The translations under genes and the position numbers were made by a program. Source: a bacterium (lineage in GTDB: Bacteria; SAR324; XYD2-FULL-50-16). From it: 64,000 nucleotides of DNA. Shown here piece by piece: positions 34,328-43,235 of the stretch; the stretch's first letter is position 1, and every line of letters begins with the position of its first letter. Under the pieces are notes generated by a model that was given only the letters and a program-made list of their open reading frames with translations, searched no databases and was not told the origin of the DNA. The stretch is taken from positions 1 to 64,000 of the forward strand of contig JAJRZQ010000036.1 in NCBI GenBank assembly GCA_024275165.1, read 5' to 3'.

Positions 34328-35479
34328 TTAAAACTTAAAACGATCTAAGGTCTCATTGAGCAGCAGCACCTCAGCGTTCATGCTTTGCCCTACATGATCC
34401 ACCCTTAATATCTTTTCAAAAATCCCTTTCATGGCCTCTTCGTTGCTTGCCGCGTCTTGGGTCGCGCTGATGATCAACTGGCTCATGCCGTTGATCATGC
34501 CCTCTTGACGCTCCGCCGCCGCCGTCACCTTAGAGACCTCCGCGGACACCTCTAAAACTAAAGCGATAATATTGCTGAAAAATTCTTCCATACTGCTGAT
34601 CACCTTGCGCCCCTCGCCGATATTTTTTAAATTCGATTGGGCAAGCGATTCAATCTGATCCACAACTCGGGAGCTGGATTCGGCTAAGGTTTTTACTTCT
34701 CCCGCGACAACCGCGAAGCCTCGACCCGACTCCCCCGCTTTTGCGGCTTCAATCGCCGCGTTGAGAGAAAGCAGATTGGTTTTACGGGTAATATCGCGAA
34801 TATTCGCCATGAACCCGGTCGATTCTTCAATCGCCGCAATGATATCATCCATGGACTTGCTTCCCTTATGAATCACCTCCCTCCCGCTTTGGGCAACCTG
34901 CTCGGCTTCGGTGGTCTTGATCATGACCTGCCGGATCATCTTCAGCCCCTTGGAGTTGGCGCTAAAAAAAAGTTCCGCCGAATAGGTCATCTCCGTTAAC
35001 AGGGCGCTGGTCTTACTGAGCAACCCGACCACTTCTTGCGAAGTTAATTCAATAGATTGGGTCACCTGAGAGAGGTCCGCGCTCGTTTGCCCCACTAAGC
35101 TGGCCGAATGAGCCGCAGTGCGCAGCGTATCCTTTAACCCGTTGCGCATGGTCAACAAAGCGGCAATCACCCCTTTGGGGGTCTCCCCCTTTTTTAAATT
35201 AAAAGAAAAACTTAAATCCCCTGAATTGATACGATTAGCGATACTGCTGAGCTTTCCCGGTTCAGCGCCCAGTTCTTTTTGTACCAACAAGTTGAGCCGC
35301 CAAGCCAGCAGCGCGGTCAAGAAAATAAAAATTCCGGCAATCCACCAACGAGCCAAGGCAAATAACTCCCAACCGCTGGCGAAGCCCAGGAGAAACAAAC
35401 CCAAAATAGCTACCAGAAAGGGCAACAAAATCGCCCTTTTCAATTGCCCTTGATGAGAGAGGATCTCTACTTTTTCCAT
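34328..35479 (-). CDS. Methyl-accepting chemotaxis-like protein without periplasmic sensor
   Basis: 383 residues. Two adjacent membrane helices (about 16-34 and 37-56) with only a few residues between them, then a HAMP-like region (65-110) and a methyl-accepting signalling domain. The hairpin tip T-N-L-L-S-L-N-A-A-I-E-A-A-K-A-G-E is intact, so it can contact a CheA/CheW-type array. Lacking an outer domain, it must sense membrane state or the cytoplasm. Part of the sensory region at 32381-41824. Confidence 0.9.
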   Translation of the reverse strand: MEKVEILSHQGQLKRAILLPFLVAILGLFLLGFASGWELFALARWWIAGIFIFLTALLAWRLNLLVQKELGAEPGKLSSIANRINSGDLSFSFNLKKGETPKGVIAALLTMRNGLKDTLRTAAHSASLVGQTSADLSQVTQSIELTSQEVVGLLSKTSALLTEMTYSAELFFSANSKGLKMIRQVMIKTTEAEQVAQSGREVIHKGSKSMDDIIAAIEESTGFMANIRDITRKTNLLSLNAAIEAAKAGESGRGFAVVAGEVKTLAESSSRVVDQIESLAQSNLKNIGEGRKVISSMEEFFSNIIALVLEVSAEVSKVTAAAERQEGMINGMSQLIISATQDAASNEEAMKGIFEKILRVDHVGQSMNAEVLLLNETLDRFKF

Positions 35480-35568
35480 GGAGTGACTACCTTACAAATG
35501 CTTATTTAATCTCTTTATGCCATAAACCCTATTGTAGAAGCAATAGCTTTAGGCTTATATCTCTTTGT

Positions 35569-37380
35569 TTATAAAGGTGGCTCTCTTAGTTCGGCCCCTT
35601 CTAGGTTTGCGCCTTTTGTCCGAATCTCGTCGTAAATCGCTAAAGAGAGATCCAGTTTCTTTAAATTCGCGCCGCTGAAGTCCGCATGATTGAGATACAC
35701 CCCCTGACAACGGGCTCGAACCAGGTCTGCTTGGCGAAAATTCGCCTTTTGAGCCTCCGCGTTCTCCAAGCGGGCTCGACTCAATTTGCATTGTACAAAA
35801 CAAGCCTCATTGAAGTTGCCGGCGGTCAAATTGGCTCCTTGTAAATTGCCTTGGCTAAAGTCCGCTTTCAAGGCCTGTACATGGCTTAGATTTGCCTTCA
35901 CCCAATTGCAGCCCTGCGCTTGTACCTCGGATAAATCCGCTCCCTGCAAAAGCCCCTTGGGCCAGTTTGTCGCTTGTAAATTCGCCCCCATCAATTTTGC
36001 CTCCTCCAGCACGATTTTCCTCCCTTTGGAAAAAGAGAGATCCGCGCGGCTTAAATCAGCTTGAGCCCACCTCGTCTTTTTTACCTTTGCTTTACTTAAA
36101 CTCGCGCCGGTAAAATCGCTTTGGCTCAAGTCGGCATATTTCAGGCAGGCCTCTTCTAAGTGGGCGAAACGAAAGTCGGCCTCAACCCCCTGGGCGGATT
36201 GAAATTGAGCTTTCCGCGCCCTGCACATCACAAAACTGGCCCCCTGCAATCGGCAGTGCGTTAGCTTTGCTTCTTTTAGGTTCGCCTCCTTGAACGAGGC
36301 CCCTTGCAGGTTGGCCCCCGCTAAATTTGCCTTAGAGAGGTCCGCCCCCTGTAAAATCGCGCCGCTTAAGTTGATTTTTTTAAAAGAGATCCCACCCCAG
36401 GGCGCTTTTGGCCAGATTAATCCGCTTAAATCGCGCCCTTTCAGCCAACGGGGCTGAAGCTTAGCCCCTTCTAAATTGGCTTCTGCCCAATGGCAATGAA
36501 AGGGGGAGGCCTGTTCCCAATTTGTGGCGCGCAAATCCGCCCCCCTAAAATCCGCTCCTTTGAGCCGCGCCCCGATCAATTTAGCGGCAATCAGTATCCC
36601 TTTGGAAAAGATTGCCCCTGGAGCAAGCACGCCCCTTAAGTCTGCTCCAGTCAAATCGGCACCTGTTAAATCCGCGTGAGCCAACCGACTTTGCCCCAGC
36701 AGGGCATGGTTTAACTTCGCCCCCTGCAAACGGGCCTGGCGCAGGTCCGCCCCTTCTAAATGAGCGCTGCGCAAATGCGCCTGTTCCAGGTTCGCCCCGC
36801 GCAAATTGGCCCCTTGCAGATTGATTTGGTTTAAAATCGCCCCCTTTAAGGTTACCCCAGAAAGCTTTGCCCCCTGAAGTTGCACCCCTTCTAAATTAAT
36901 CAGGTACAGGGTCGCCCCCTCTAAATTCGCCCCCTCAAGCCGGGCGTAACGGAGCATGGCGCGAGACAACAAAGCCCCCCTCAGTTTCGCCTGAGAAAGA
37001 TTGGCCGCTAAGAACACAGCGCCCGTTAGGTCGGCACCGCTTAAGTCCGCTTTGACTAAATTCGCCCCCATCCACTGCGCGGCCTGCGCCCGAACCCCCT
37101 TCAGCTTGGCCTGAGCCAAGCGGCCCTTGCTTAGGTTGGCATGGGCTAGATTCGCGCCGCTCAAGTCCGCTTTTTGAAAAATCGCCCCATGCAAGTCGGC
37201 TTTAAAAAAATTAGCCCCACGCAAATCAGCACCCTGGAACACGGAAAAAGCTAAATTGGCCTCGCAAAAATCAAAGCCTCTTAGTTTTTGACCGATAAAC
37301 ACGGCCCGACGGCCCTTGGTTTTATCCTCGAGCCAGTCTTGATGTTCTTTTAAAACAATAGCGATGCTTTTTCGTTCCAT
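35569..37380 (-). CDS. Very long pentapeptide-repeat protein
   Basis: 603 residues from ATG 37380 (the upstream frame lies in repeat sequence). After about 35 residues (M-E-R-K-S-I-A-I-V-L), the protein is an almost unbroken run of roughly 105 pentapeptides A-(D/N/K)-L-x-x, with K, Q, R and H unusually frequent at variable positions. It should form a long right-handed quadrilateral beta-helix. No signal peptide or membrane helix, so cytoplasmic. Some such proteins mimic DNA and shield gyrase; whether this does is unknown. One W-P-K-G or W-P-K-A segment near residues 330-345 breaks the pattern. Confidence 0.93.
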   Translation of the reverse strand: MERKSIAIVLKEHQDWLEDKTKGRRAVFIGQKLRGFDFCEANLAFSVFQGADLRGANFFKADLHGAIFQKADLSGANLAHANLSKGRLAQAKLKGVRAQAAQWMGANLVKADLSGADLTGAVFLAANLSQAKLRGALLSRAMLRYARLEGANLEGATLYLINLEGVQLQGAKLSGVTLKGAILNQINLQGANLRGANLEQAHLRSAHLEGADLRQARLQGAKLNHALLGQSRLAHADLTGADLTGADLRGVLAPGAIFSKGILIAAKLIGARLKGADFRGADLRATNWEQASPFHCHWAEANLEGAKLQPRWLKGRDLSGLIWPKAPWGGISFKKINLSGAILQGADLSKANLAGANLQGASFKEANLKEAKLTHCRLQGASFVMCRARKAQFQSAQGVEADFRFAHLEEACLKYADLSQSDFTGASLSKAKVKKTRWAQADLSRADLSFSKGRKIVLEEAKLMGANLQATNWPKGLLQGADLSEVQAQGCNWVKANLSHVQALKADFSQGNLQGANLTAGNFNEACFVQCKLSRARLENAEAQKANFRQADLVRARCQGVYLNHADFSGANLKKLDLSLAIYDEIRTKGANLEGAELREPPL

Positions 37381-37500
37381 GGGGTTCCACTTCGATCCCC
37401 CAGAGGAATAGCGTGCGGGGTTTAATGACTCGGTTTCAAAATAGCAAATTGGCCTCACTTGGCAAAGAAGGAAAAAAAGAACTTGCCTCCGCAAGCGCTC

Positions 37501-37590
37501 CGCTATTTCAATATGCTCCGCAGGCTGGGGCTGAGAGCCCCAGACCCCAATGGTTTTTTAAAATCAGAAATTATATAAGAACCTCATTAG
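37501..37590 (+). repeat. Dispersed hairpin repeat, family 1, copy B
   Basis: Matches 5731-5820 and the reverse strand of 30045-30134. Contains CGCTATTT, ATGCTCCGC, the perfect stem CTGGGGCT-GAG-AGCCCCAG and TGGTTTTTTAA. The right end (TTATATAAGAACCTCATTAG) is more diverged. Confidence 0.85.
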
Positions 37591-37591
37591 T

Positions 37592-37686
37592 AAAGGAAAC
37601 TCTGAAAAATGCGGAGTTTCCCAGCAAGACATGGATACCTTGCCAAATCAAAAAGTGTAACTTATTAAGTTGCATTGAGGTTGGGA
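37592..37686 (-). repeat. Dispersed repeat, family 2, copy 2
   Basis: Reverse complement of 24179-24273 with scattered substitutions. Its outer end forms the hairpin GGAAACTC-N11-GAGTTTCC at 37595-37621. Directly abuts family 1 copy B. Confidence 0.8.
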
Positions 37687-37878
37687 CTTTAATTCCAACG
37701 CTTGAAATTGAAAAACTCCAAAAAGTTCCTCAATGTAGGGGCAGGTAAAGCAAAAGGAATCCCTTGCAAGACAATTCAAACTTTGGAGTTTTCCCCAAGG
37801 CCCGGAAATAAAATCGCTAAAGAAGCGCTCTCCGAATTGCAATCCTTTCGCGTATAGAGGATAATCAAAAAATACAGC

Positions 37879-38295
37879 TTAGTTTGGGCTTAAGCCAGAG
37901 CGTTGCGCTACCTTGGCTTGAAACTCAAAAATTCTCTGAATTTTTTCATTTAAGACCTGCGCGTCATAAGGCTTGGTCATATAATTCGTTGCTCCCGCTC
38001 GCATGGCCGACATGATATTTTCCGGCTCCTCATCCGCCGTAACCAATAAAATAGGTAATTGCCGCCAACGCTCATTCGCGCGAATCGCGGCAACCAACTC
38101 CAGACCGTTCATTTTCGGCATGATCCAATCCGAAATAATTAAATCAAACTCTTCATCCTCCATTTTTTCCAAGGCTTCCACCCCGTCTTCAACCAGTTCG
38201 ACATCCATAAAACCGATATTGCGTAAAATTTTTTTAACCAGCATCCTGGTTCCTACGGAGTCTTCAGCGACTAAAATGCGAATGTCTTTATCCAT
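37879..38295 (-). CDS. CheY-like single-domain response regulator
   Basis: 138 residues, one receiver domain and no output. The acidic pocket E-D at 11-12, acceptor Asp56 in I-I-S-D-W-I-M-P, Thr86 and Lys108 in T-K-P-Y are all present. It would diffuse to its target, as CheY does. Divergent from the CheA-like kinase at 38388 with a 92-base gap, which is likely its phosphate source. Confidence 0.93.
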   Translation of the reverse strand: MDKDIRILVAEDSVGTRMLVKKILRNIGFMDVELVEDGVEALEKMEDEEFDLIISDWIMPKMNGLELVAAIRANERWRQLPILLVTADEEPENIMSAMRAGATNYMTKPYDAQVLNEKIQRIFEFQAKVAQRSGLSPN

Positions 38296-38387
38296 GATTC
38301 ATTCAATGTTTCAAACAACTTGGGTAGTGAAGAAATTCAATCTTAAATTTACCTTCTTTTCTTCCCTTTGTCATCCTTCCATGAACC

Positions 38388-40484
38388 ATGACTGACGAAC
38401 AAAAATTGCAAAACTTGCTCCATAGCCTGCAAAAAACCTTAGAAAACGCGGAACCCTCCATCCGGGTGCGCAGTCTGCAAACCCTCTTGGATTTCAAAAG
38501 AGAACTTTTTAAAGATAAAACCATTGAGGAATTCTTTGTTGGCGATCCAAGCTTTTTTTCCCCCATCGCCCCGGACCCGGAAAGAGAAGAACAAGAAAAA
38601 AAAACAAAACAAAAATTACTTTGTTACTTGCAACGGTTAAAAGAAACCCCTTCTTTAGTGCGTTTTTTGGTCGGTTTTGCCGAATTGGTTCCCTTTGAGG
38701 CCGGGCAAACCCTAATCTATGCGGACAAGGTTCCAGAGGGTTTGTTGATCTTTCCCGCCAGCTTAGAGGTGAAACTCCCTACAGGGGGCTCGATTCAACG
38801 CTCTGCCGCGCTTTTAGGGGGCCTTTCCCTCTCCCAACCGCCCCGCGCCTCGCAAATCACCTGCATCGCGCGACAGGCCTGTACGGCCCTGCTCTTACCG
38901 GCTGAAAAACTGCAACCGATCTTATGTCTACACCCCGACTTACAAGAAGCCCTCTTTGATGAAATCTTGCAAGAAGAAGAACAAGAACTCTCCGACGCCT
39001 TGCGCGATGGAGGAATATGCCAAGAGCAACAACGCCAGATTCGAGCGATGATCAACAACATGGGCCAAGCGGTCTTTACCCTCGACCCCAATGGAGAAAT
39101 CGGTGAGTTCTCCGGTTTGGCGGCTCGGTTTTTAGGTTATGAAGACCTAACGGGCCGCCCCTTTGCCGATCTAGTGCTGCGTCAAAATGAAAAAAAACTC
39201 AAATCCTATTATCGCGCTTTACGCCTGCTCCATAGCGGCAACCGGCTTGATCCGGGCGTTGTCTTAAGCCTTCTTCCCGCTGAGCTTACCTTGAATGAAG
39301 CCCATTATCGCTTCCATTACCAAATCATTGAAGACATTCAAGGCTATGTCTTAAATCTCATTGTGCGGATGGAAGAGATCAGTAAAGAACTCGAAATGGC
39401 CCGGATGCGGCAAGCCGCGGAAGAAGAGCGGGAAAAGGAACAGCATATTTTAGATCAGGTTCGTAACAACATCGGCAGTTTTTTAAACCTCTTGGAATTG
39501 ATTGAGGAAAATCAAACAACCTTAAAAAAGTACCAAAAAGACTTTGTCGATCCTTTACTTCCCCCCGACCAGCAGCAGACCCAAAGCTTAGTCAACAGCC
39601 TGCACACCATCAAAGGGCTTTGCAGTCAGTTTGAAATCACCCCTTTAAAAACAGCGGCCCATCAGATGGAAGGCGCGGTGCGGGCCTTTGCCTTAACCCC
39701 CTCCCAAAAAGCCGCAAGCTTTAAGGAGCAGCAAAAACAATTAAAAAAACAATACCGCTACACCCAAAGCTTAGTCGAATCCCTAGGAGAAAAGGTGCTT
39801 TCGATCTTACGAGGGATTCACTTTAGTCCTGCGGAGTTCGACCAGCTCCGCCAAGCGGTCGATGAACAAAATTGGAAGCAAGCAAAGTGGCAATTGCAAA
39901 AAAAGATCGACCTCCCCCTCAGCGCCATTGCCGAGGGGTGGGAAAAAGATATTGCCCAATTGGCGGGGCAACTGGGCAAAGAAGTCGCCTTTGAGGTTCA
40001 AGGAGACGAAAATCTACTCCTCCCCATCGCTTGGGTCAAAACCTTAAACGCGGAATTGCGTCATATCTATCGCAATGCCTTAGACCACGGTTTTGAAACC
40101 CCCAAAGAGCGCACCCAAGCGAAAAAACCGCCCCAAGGCCAACTCCGTTTAGAGGCAAACGAAAAACCAGGAATGTTAGAACTCACCTTGAGCGATGACG
40201 GAAGGGGAATCGACTTCACTCAAATCATTGCTCTGGCCAAGAAAAAACCGGAACTCGATCAAGCCGTGATTGAGGATTTAATCCATCAAAACGAGGCCTG
40301 GCGGATTTTATTGCTTCCTGGATTTTCCTCGGCAAAACAGCTGAGCAGCATCAGCGGGCGAGGGGTGGGCCTGGACGCGGTCGAGCAGGCTTTGGCAAAA
40401 CTCGGGGGCACTTTAAAAATTGAAACTGAAAAAGGAAAAGGCAGCCGCTTCATCATCCAGCTTCCTTGGGCAGGAAAAGGCTAG
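38388..40484 (+). CDS. CheA-like histidine kinase with PAS and Hpt domains, lacking CheW domain
   Basis: 698 residues. Region 90-190 has the feel of a cyclic-nucleotide-binding-type fold (F-E-A-G-Q-T-L-I-Y); PAS lies at about 214-330, followed by a helical linker. Hpt: H-T-I-K-G-L with phospho-acceptor His406. ATPase: R-N-A-L-D-H-G-F-E (562-570, a CheA-type N box), D-D-G-R-G-I-D (603-609) and G-R-G-V-G-L-D-A-V (657-665). In CheA the Hpt comes first and the protein ends with a CheW-like domain; here Hpt is central and the protein ends after the ATPase. Soluble. Likely passes phosphate to the divergent CheY-like protein. Confidence 0.88.
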   Translation: MTDEQKLQNLLHSLQKTLENAEPSIRVRSLQTLLDFKRELFKDKTIEEFFVGDPSFFSPIAPDPEREEQEKKTKQKLLCYLQRLKETPSLVRFLVGFAELVPFEAGQTLIYADKVPEGLLIFPASLEVKLPTGGSIQRSAALLGGLSLSQPPRASQITCIARQACTALLLPAEKLQPILCLHPDLQEALFDEILQEEEQELSDALRDGGICQEQQRQIRAMINNMGQAVFTLDPNGEIGEFSGLAARFLGYEDLTGRPFADLVLRQNEKKLKSYYRALRLLHSGNRLDPGVVLSLLPAELTLNEAHYRFHYQIIEDIQGYVLNLIVRMEEISKELEMARMRQAAEEEREKEQHILDQVRNNIGSFLNLLELIEENQTTLKKYQKDFVDPLLPPDQQQTQSLVNSLHTIKGLCSQFEITPLKTAAHQMEGAVRAFALTPSQKAASFKEQQKQLKKQYRYTQSLVESLGEKVLSILRGIHFSPAEFDQLRQAVDEQNWKQAKWQLQKKIDLPLSAIAEGWEKDIAQLAGQLGKEVAFEVQGDENLLLPIAWVKTLNAELRHIYRNALDHGFETPKERTQAKKPPQGQLRLEANEKPGMLELTLSDDGRGIDFTQIIALAKKKPELDQAVIEDLIHQNEAWRILLLPGFSSAKQLSSISGRGVGLDAVEQALAKLGGTLKIETEKGKGSRFIIQLPWAGKG

Positions 40485-41824
40485 ACGGATTTCAAGCTTA
40501 AAAAAATATCCATCGCCTGCTCCCCAAAAATCTCATAGGGGTCGTAATCTTTGGCAATCTTGCGCTCTTTTTCCAAAGCGAGATCCAGCATCGGATTGGG
40601 CTTGAGGTCCTTACCGCTCCCATCGCGCACCAAAACAACCTGGGGGCGTTTTAAGTCTTTTTGCGGCACCTTTAAGACAAAACCGAGACTCCCATCGTCT
40701 AACTCCACCAAGCTGCCCACAGGGTAATAACCCATAGCCTGCACAAAGTCATCCCATACCTTTTCATCCAACTCCACACCGGCCAAGGCTTCAATAAAAC
40801 GAATGGCGGCGGGGGCGGACCAAGATTTTTTATAACTCCTGCGACCAATCAACGCCTGATAGATATCAATGATGGCCAGCAATCTGGTTTCATAAAGCAT
40901 GTCCGCGTACTTAAACCCCACCGGATAGCTCGCGAAATTGGATTCATCCATTTTTACATGATGATAACCCGCTAGATTAACACAATAATCGGGCAAACCC
41001 AGTTCTTTTAAAAGCTCAATAGAGTGGGTCGGATGCGCGCGCATGGCTTCCATCTCCGGGCTATTTCTCTCAAAGCGCACCGTAGATTCTAAAATCTCTT
41101 TGGGTACCTTAGATTTTCCCAGATCATGCAAAATCGCCGCCAACAAAAGCTCATGCTCACTTTGAAAAATACCTTTTTCCCCCTTGTTTTGCATGATCTT
41201 TTTATAGACACCTAAATAAATCACCCCGACATCCACACAATGGGCATAGGTTTGATCGCTCTGCTTCAAGCTCGCCAAACTACTCATGGCCGCGCCAAAA
41301 GAGCTTTCGATGATCTGCTCGACTAAGCCCTCGACCTCATTAAGCTTCATCACCCCCTTGGCAATGTTATCCATCAACTGCTCAACGGCCTTGCTCGCGT
41401 TTTCCCGCACCGCCACGCTTTTTTTGGCTTTCGCCACAAAGCTATTGGCTTCGCGTGCCGCCTGTTGCCGTTGCTCTTCTTTGGTGGAAGGGCGCACCAA
41501 AAATTGTTTAAAACCCTGACGCTGCAACTCACGAATCAATTTCTGGGTCACATGAACAAGATGATGCAATCGAGAGGGGAGTTCTTCCACCTGCATCAGC
41601 AGGTCTCCCTCTTTTACCTGATCCACCCGGACCACCTGCTCATTGCCACCTCGAGTCACCTTTGCCTTCGCGCCGGGAAAATTGTGAGATACCCATTGGC
41701 AAGACTTTGCGTCCAAAAGACCTAGCTTTTCAACCAGCCCCTGGTAGGCAACAATGTTCATTCCTTCTTCTAGTTGGGCGATCCCCACCTCTTTGACATT
41801 CTCACTCATTCCATACCTATCCAT
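40481..41824 (-). CDS. HD-GYP-like phosphodiesterase with degenerate GYP motif
   Basis: 447 residues; an ATG 15 bases downstream (41809) is an alternative start. A DUF3391-like N-terminal region (about 8-115) and HD domain: I-L-H-D-L-G-K (His233-Asp234), H-P-T-H-S-I-E and Y-H-H-V-K-M-D (288-293). The signature HHE-x-x-DGxGYP is here H-H-V-K-M-D-E-S-N-F-A-S-Y-P, so the metal ligands are mostly kept but GYP is changed. It may hydrolyse c-di-GMP weakly or act as a sensor. Overlaps the CheA-like gene end by four bases, convergently. Confidence 0.85.
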   Translation of the reverse strand: MDRYGMSENVKEVGIAQLEEGMNIVAYQGLVEKLGLLDAKSCQWVSHNFPGAKAKVTRGGNEQVVRVDQVKEGDLLMQVEELPSRLHHLVHVTQKLIRELQRQGFKQFLVRPSTKEEQRQQAAREANSFVAKAKKSVAVRENASKAVEQLMDNIAKGVMKLNEVEGLVEQIIESSFGAAMSSLASLKQSDQTYAHCVDVGVIYLGVYKKIMQNKGEKGIFQSEHELLLAAILHDLGKSKVPKEILESTVRFERNSPEMEAMRAHPTHSIELLKELGLPDYCVNLAGYHHVKMDESNFASYPVGFKYADMLYETRLLAIIDIYQALIGRRSYKKSWSAPAAIRFIEALAGVELDEKVWDDFVQAMGYYPVGSLVELDDGSLGFVLKVPQKDLKRPQVVLVRDGSGKDLKPNPMLDLALEKERKIAKDYDPYEIFGEQAMDIFLSLKSV

Positions 41825-41889
41825 TAAATCGAAGGAACCATAAATCTAAATCAGTTTGTATAAATTGGCAAACTCATCACTAAAAACAC

Positions 41890-43173
41890 TTAAGGAGAAT
41901 TGCGGATAATACGCTCCTTGATGCGATGCACCCCATACCACACGCTGAGTAAAACCACAGGGATACTGATCGCGCTGATGATTTCCGCATTGAGCCTCAG
42001 CCCCAACTTTTCACCCCCTTTGAGTAAAATTTTGAGCAAGCTCACCATATAATAGCTGATCGCCGCGATCGAAAGACCTTCCACCGCCTCTTGCAACCTC
42101 AATTGCAGCTTCCCCCGCGCGTCTAAGGAGAGCAGCAAGGCTTGGTTTTGCTCTTCCAACCTCAGACTGATTGAGGTTCCCAATAACTCGCTTGCCTGTT
42201 CGATTCGGCCTGCCAATTCCTCAATGCGCGCTCTCACAACCCGGCAGGTTCGTTCCGCCGGAGTGAGCCGCCGCCGCAAAAAATCACCCAAGGTCAGATG
42301 ACCGGCAAGCTTTTCTTCTTCCAAACCCAATAAAATTTCCTGCGCCAATTTAAAATAGGCGTCGGTGGCCCCAAAGCGAAAGGAGTGGGCACGCAGTTCC
42401 GTCACGGCAATGGACATTTCGGTTAATTTAGAAAGTAGGCTTTGCTCGTCTTCTAAACTTTGAATCTGTTTAATCTGATCCGCCACCAAGATCAACGAAT
42501 AATCCATGCGATTGAGCGTCGGCGAAATTTGCCTCGCCAAGGGAAGCGCCAACAAAGCTAAGATGCGATAGGTCTCCAACTCCAATAAACGCTGCACCAC
42601 TCGCCCCGTCTGGGCCTCGCCCAGTTGATCGCTTAAAACCAGATAGCGGCCGCAGCCGTCTTCATGGAGGTCTAAAGAAGACCAAACCTCTGCCCCACCT
42701 CGGCGTACCCGACTCCCCACAATCGCCTTGCCCGAAAAAAGCTGGTGAATGCGCTGATGATCGTATTTCTTCTGGGCCGAGTCCACCACCAAGTGCGTTG
42801 AAATCAAGAGTTTACCGGGAATCCCCTCCATCCACGCAGGAGGAATGCGTTTTAAGGGAGGATTGGAAAAGGGCTCTTGATACAACCCCGCCTCAAAAAA
42901 AGCGTAACTGGAAAACTCCCCGTGCCGCTGCCAGCGAACCCGCACAGTGCCTAAGTTTTCCGTATAGGAAAGGCAACCGGGCTCTGGGGTCGGCGCTTGA
43001 AAATCTTGGGCCAAACGGCAAAGATGGGCTCGCTCCTGCTCGGCCGTGGCCGCGCCAAAAGGGACGACCAATAAGCTAACCCGACAGGGTGTGGGCAACC
43101 TGGGGAAAGGTCTGGAATGACTCTCTTGATAGAGCGCCTCCTTTAAGGGATGCATTTTTTCCGGGCTAAGCAT
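41890..43173 (-). CDS. DUF3422 family protein
   Basis: 427 residues. Opens with H-P-L-K-E-A-L-Y-Q-E-S-H-S-R-P-F-P and the central R-x-R-G-G-A-E-V pattern typical of DUF3422, with a long helical middle and one membrane helix near the C-terminus (about 400-418). Such proteins are probably membrane-anchored; the function is unknown. Standing between the HD-GYP and hydroxylase genes. Confidence 0.88.
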   Translation of the reverse strand: MLSPEKMHPLKEALYQESHSRPFPRLPTPCRVSLLVVPFGAATAEQERAHLCRLAQDFQAPTPEPGCLSYTENLGTVRVRWQRHGEFSSYAFFEAGLYQEPFSNPPLKRIPPAWMEGIPGKLLISTHLVVDSAQKKYDHQRIHQLFSGKAIVGSRVRRGGAEVWSSLDLHEDGCGRYLVLSDQLGEAQTGRVVQRLLELETYRILALLALPLARQISPTLNRMDYSLILVADQIKQIQSLEDEQSLLSKLTEMSIAVTELRAHSFRFGATDAYFKLAQEILLGLEEEKLAGHLTLGDFLRRRLTPAERTCRVVRARIEELAGRIEQASELLGTSISLRLEEQNQALLLSLDARGKLQLRLQEAVEGLSIAAISYYMVSLLKILLKGGEKLGLRLNAEIISAISIPVVLLSVWYGVHRIKERIIRNSP

Positions 43174-43235
43174 CGTATTTCTCCTATAGGGACAGTTAGT
43201 ATGACGATAGCCCTAAAAAAGCGCAATGGGCTAAA

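Larger units (their letters stand above)
37381..37878. other. Long intergenic region with both repeat families
   Basis: Nearly 500 bases between the pentapeptide gene and the CheY-like gene, with no supported gene. Holds repeat family 1 copy B (37501-37590), a hairpin (37594-37621) and repeat family 2 copy 2 (37592-37686). The remaining stretch to 37878 has no clear feature. Short open frames here follow the repeats. Confidence 0.6.

Noticed and set aside
37413-37748. Open frames across 37413-37842 on both strands
   Set aside because: Made of repeat-family sequence, no start signals, no conserved pattern.
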